DNA from: Terriglobia bacterium
GTDB taxonomy: Bacteria; Acidobacteriota; Terriglobia; Terriglobales; Acidobacteriaceae
DNA: 64,000 bases
NCBI GenBank assembly: GCA_020072845.1
Contig: JAIQGF010000014.1
Coordinates: forward strand, 1-64,000
Reading direction: 5' to 3'
Part shown: positions 62,884 to 64,000 of the stretch, piece by piece
Layout of the letters: every line of letters begins with the position of its first letter
How positions within the stretch are numbered: the stretch's first letter is position 1
Translations under genes and position numbers: made by a program
Notes under the pieces: model-generated
What the model saw: only the letters and a program-made list of their open reading frames with translations
Databases searched by the model: none
What the model was told of the DNA's origin: nothing

Positions 62884-63360
62884 ATGGAGCTTCGTAACTT
62901 CAACACGGTTTCGTCAGTTCGGCCGTTCCTGATCGCTTGCGGTTGCGCCGCGCTGGTGGCGGCCAGCGCCATCGTCGGGCAATGGGTGCTCAATGTTCAC
63001 TTCGGTGTTCCGCGTCTGCACGGGATCGGACTGGTGGGACCGACGATCAGCTTTGTTGTGACCTCGGTGCTGGTGTACATCATCCGGTTCCGGGCGCAGC
63101 AGCGGCGCAAGGCGCGCCTGGCGCGGGCGCAGATCGTGGCGGACTGCAATCACGAGATCCGCAACGCGTTGCAATGCATGGTCGGCCTGAATTATCCGCA
63201 GGAAAGCCTGGCGCAGATCGAAGCAGCGGTGAAGCGCATTGACGGCGCGCTGCGGGACCTGCTGCCGCACCTGGAGGATGACGACGCGGAGGGCGACGGC
63301 GGGGCGGAAAAGTGGGAGATTCACCAAGGACGGCTTAAAGTTAAAGATCAGGTCCGCTGA
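62884..63360 (+). CDS. Two-helix membrane protein with a histidine-kinase dimerisation (H-box) segment but no kinase domain
   Basis: A 158-residue protein. Two membrane helices (residues about 12-35 and 48-68, PFLIACGCAALVAASAIVG and LVGPTISFVVTSVLVYIIRF) are followed by a basic loop and a helical hairpin with ARAQIVADCNHEIRNALQCM, which matches the H-box (HEIRN) of sensor kinases, then IEAAVKRIDGALRDLLPHLE. No ATP-binding domain follows; the protein ends with an acidic then basic tail. Similar short proteins occur in Acidobacteriota. Possibly a phosphotransfer or kinase-binding partner. Confidence 0.65.
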   Translation: MELRNFNTVSSVRPFLIACGCAALVAASAIVGQWVLNVHFGVPRLHGIGLVGPTISFVVTSVLVYIIRFRAQQRRKARLARAQIVADCNHEIRNALQCMVGLNYPQESLAQIEAAVKRIDGALRDLLPHLEDDDAEGDGGAEKWEIHQGRLKVKDQVR

Positions 63361-63627
63361 CACGGCCATGTGAATAAGTTCCCCGCCGAAAACCTGGCGC
63401 TGGACCCCCAGTCGCTGGAGCGCTTCCCGCAGCGAAGCCCGGGCTGCTTCCGCCCTCAACCATCACGACATCGCCAGTAATTCTTGCCGCCAGGCCGAAA
63501 TTTCGCCATGACGCCCTTCCGCTGCAATTTCAGCACCCTATTGATTATAAACTACTTAGTAGGAGCAGTCCGTGGTACGCAAGTTGCTGTAATCAAGGTG
63601 TCCTGATAAGGACTGGGGGGATATTCC

Positions 63628-64000
63628 ATGGACCAGGAATCCGGCAAGTCGTTTCAATTCAAGCCAATTTGGGGCGCGGTGGCAGCGCTGACGGTGGCGG
63701 TCGCGCTGGCGGGCGGGTATGCGATCCACGAGCACACCGCGGCACAAAAGCTGTCGGCGGAAAACACGCAGATGACCACGGCGCTGCAAGACACGCGCGG
63801 TCAACTGGACACGCTGGCGTCGAAGGTGAACGCGATGAGCGAGGCGGAGGCACAGCGCCAGCAGGCAGCGGCGGCCGCGGCGCAGCGCGCGCGCGTGACG
63901 CACACCGCGACGGCGCGCCGGCCCAAGGGCATGGACGACAAGCGCTGGAAGGAAATCCAGGCGAAGCTGGACGCGCAGCGCCAGGCGATTGACGCCAACG
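63628..64000 (+). CDS. Membrane-anchored coiled-coil protein, 3-prime end outside the window
   Basis: An open frame from ATG 63628 to the window edge (124 codons). One membrane helix (IWGAVAALTVAVALAGGYA, residues about 14-32) is followed by a long alanine/glutamine-rich coiled coil (EAQRQQAAAAAAQRARV and similar). The start has a G-rich ribosome site (GGACTGGGGGG). No domain recognised in the visible part; a periplasmic or cytoplasmic scaffold protein is possible. Confidence 0.6.
   Translation, partial: MDQESGKSFQFKPIWGAVAALTVAVALAGGYAIHEHTAAQKLSAENTQMTTALQDTRGQLDTLASKVNAMSEAEAQRQQAAAAAAQRARVTHTATARRPKGMDDKRWKEIQAKLDAQRQAIDAN

Overview
The window reads as a fragment of an Acidobacteriota genome (inference from gene content and style, not from a marker gene) that carries a reductive-type dissimilatory sulfite reduction locus. 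dsrD and dsrN are present and dsrEFH are absent, next to dsrL and two dsrMK sets; this combination is known from uncultivated peat and soil Acidobacteriota. The sequence is GC-rich with many overlapping start/stop codons. sat, aprAB, a 16S gene and a sirohydrochlorin chelatase are not in the window.

Layout. 1-0.8 kb: MSHA-pilus genes (ends of mshO and mshQ, intact mshP) of proteobacterial type, joined in frame to a truncated etfB; this looks like an assembly or recombination junction. 0.8-5.6 kb (minus strand): acyl-CoA dehydrogenase, ETF:quinone oxidoreductase, etfB. 6.0-8.5 kb: a second DsrM/DsrK-like membrane pair. 8.5-9.2 kb: sirC. 9.4-22.9 kb: dsrA, dsrB, a shortened dsrL, dsrC, an RsbRD-N-type gene, dsrMKJOP, a YeiH-type transporter, a 50-residue membrane protein, a uroporphyrinogen-III methyltransferase, a dsrD-like gene and dsrN, almost certainly one transcript. 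23.9-33.0 kb (minus strand): a glucose/pentose-phosphate operon with GH15 glucoamylase, transketolase, RpiB, Zwf, Pgl, a sugar-dehydrogenase-like SDR and a HAD hydrolase. 33.2-40.7 kb (minus strand): stress genes (pirin, Dps, a histidine kinase with a flavin reductase, two hemerythrins, a cupin) mixed with gene remnants and an IS256-type scar. 40.8-45.8 kb: a NirK-cupredoxin fusion, a MarR regulator and a ClC channel; nirK and marR share the same 17-bp palindrome. 45.8-48.4 kb: gene-poor, with two small genes and a broken RND pump. 48.5-56.6 kb: seven genes for a FlxDCBA - HdrA - QmoC-like - HdrA complex. 56.6-64 kb: a truncated ERCC4 nuclease, tRNA-Asn, a membrane pyrophosphatase, a toxin-antitoxin/TIGR02391 island between two look-alike terminators, and two small membrane proteins.

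How it fits together (inference). DsrAB reduces sulfite and loads DsrC; DsrMKJOP reduces the DsrC trisulfide with menaquinol; siroheme comes from the methyltransferase and SirC and is amidated by DsrN. The second DsrMK, the ETF:quinone oxidoreductase and the Flx-Hdr-Qmo hybrid would connect NADH, acyl-CoA and quinone pools to this chain. The membrane pyrophosphatase would recover energy if sulfate activation (PPi-forming) is encoded elsewhere.
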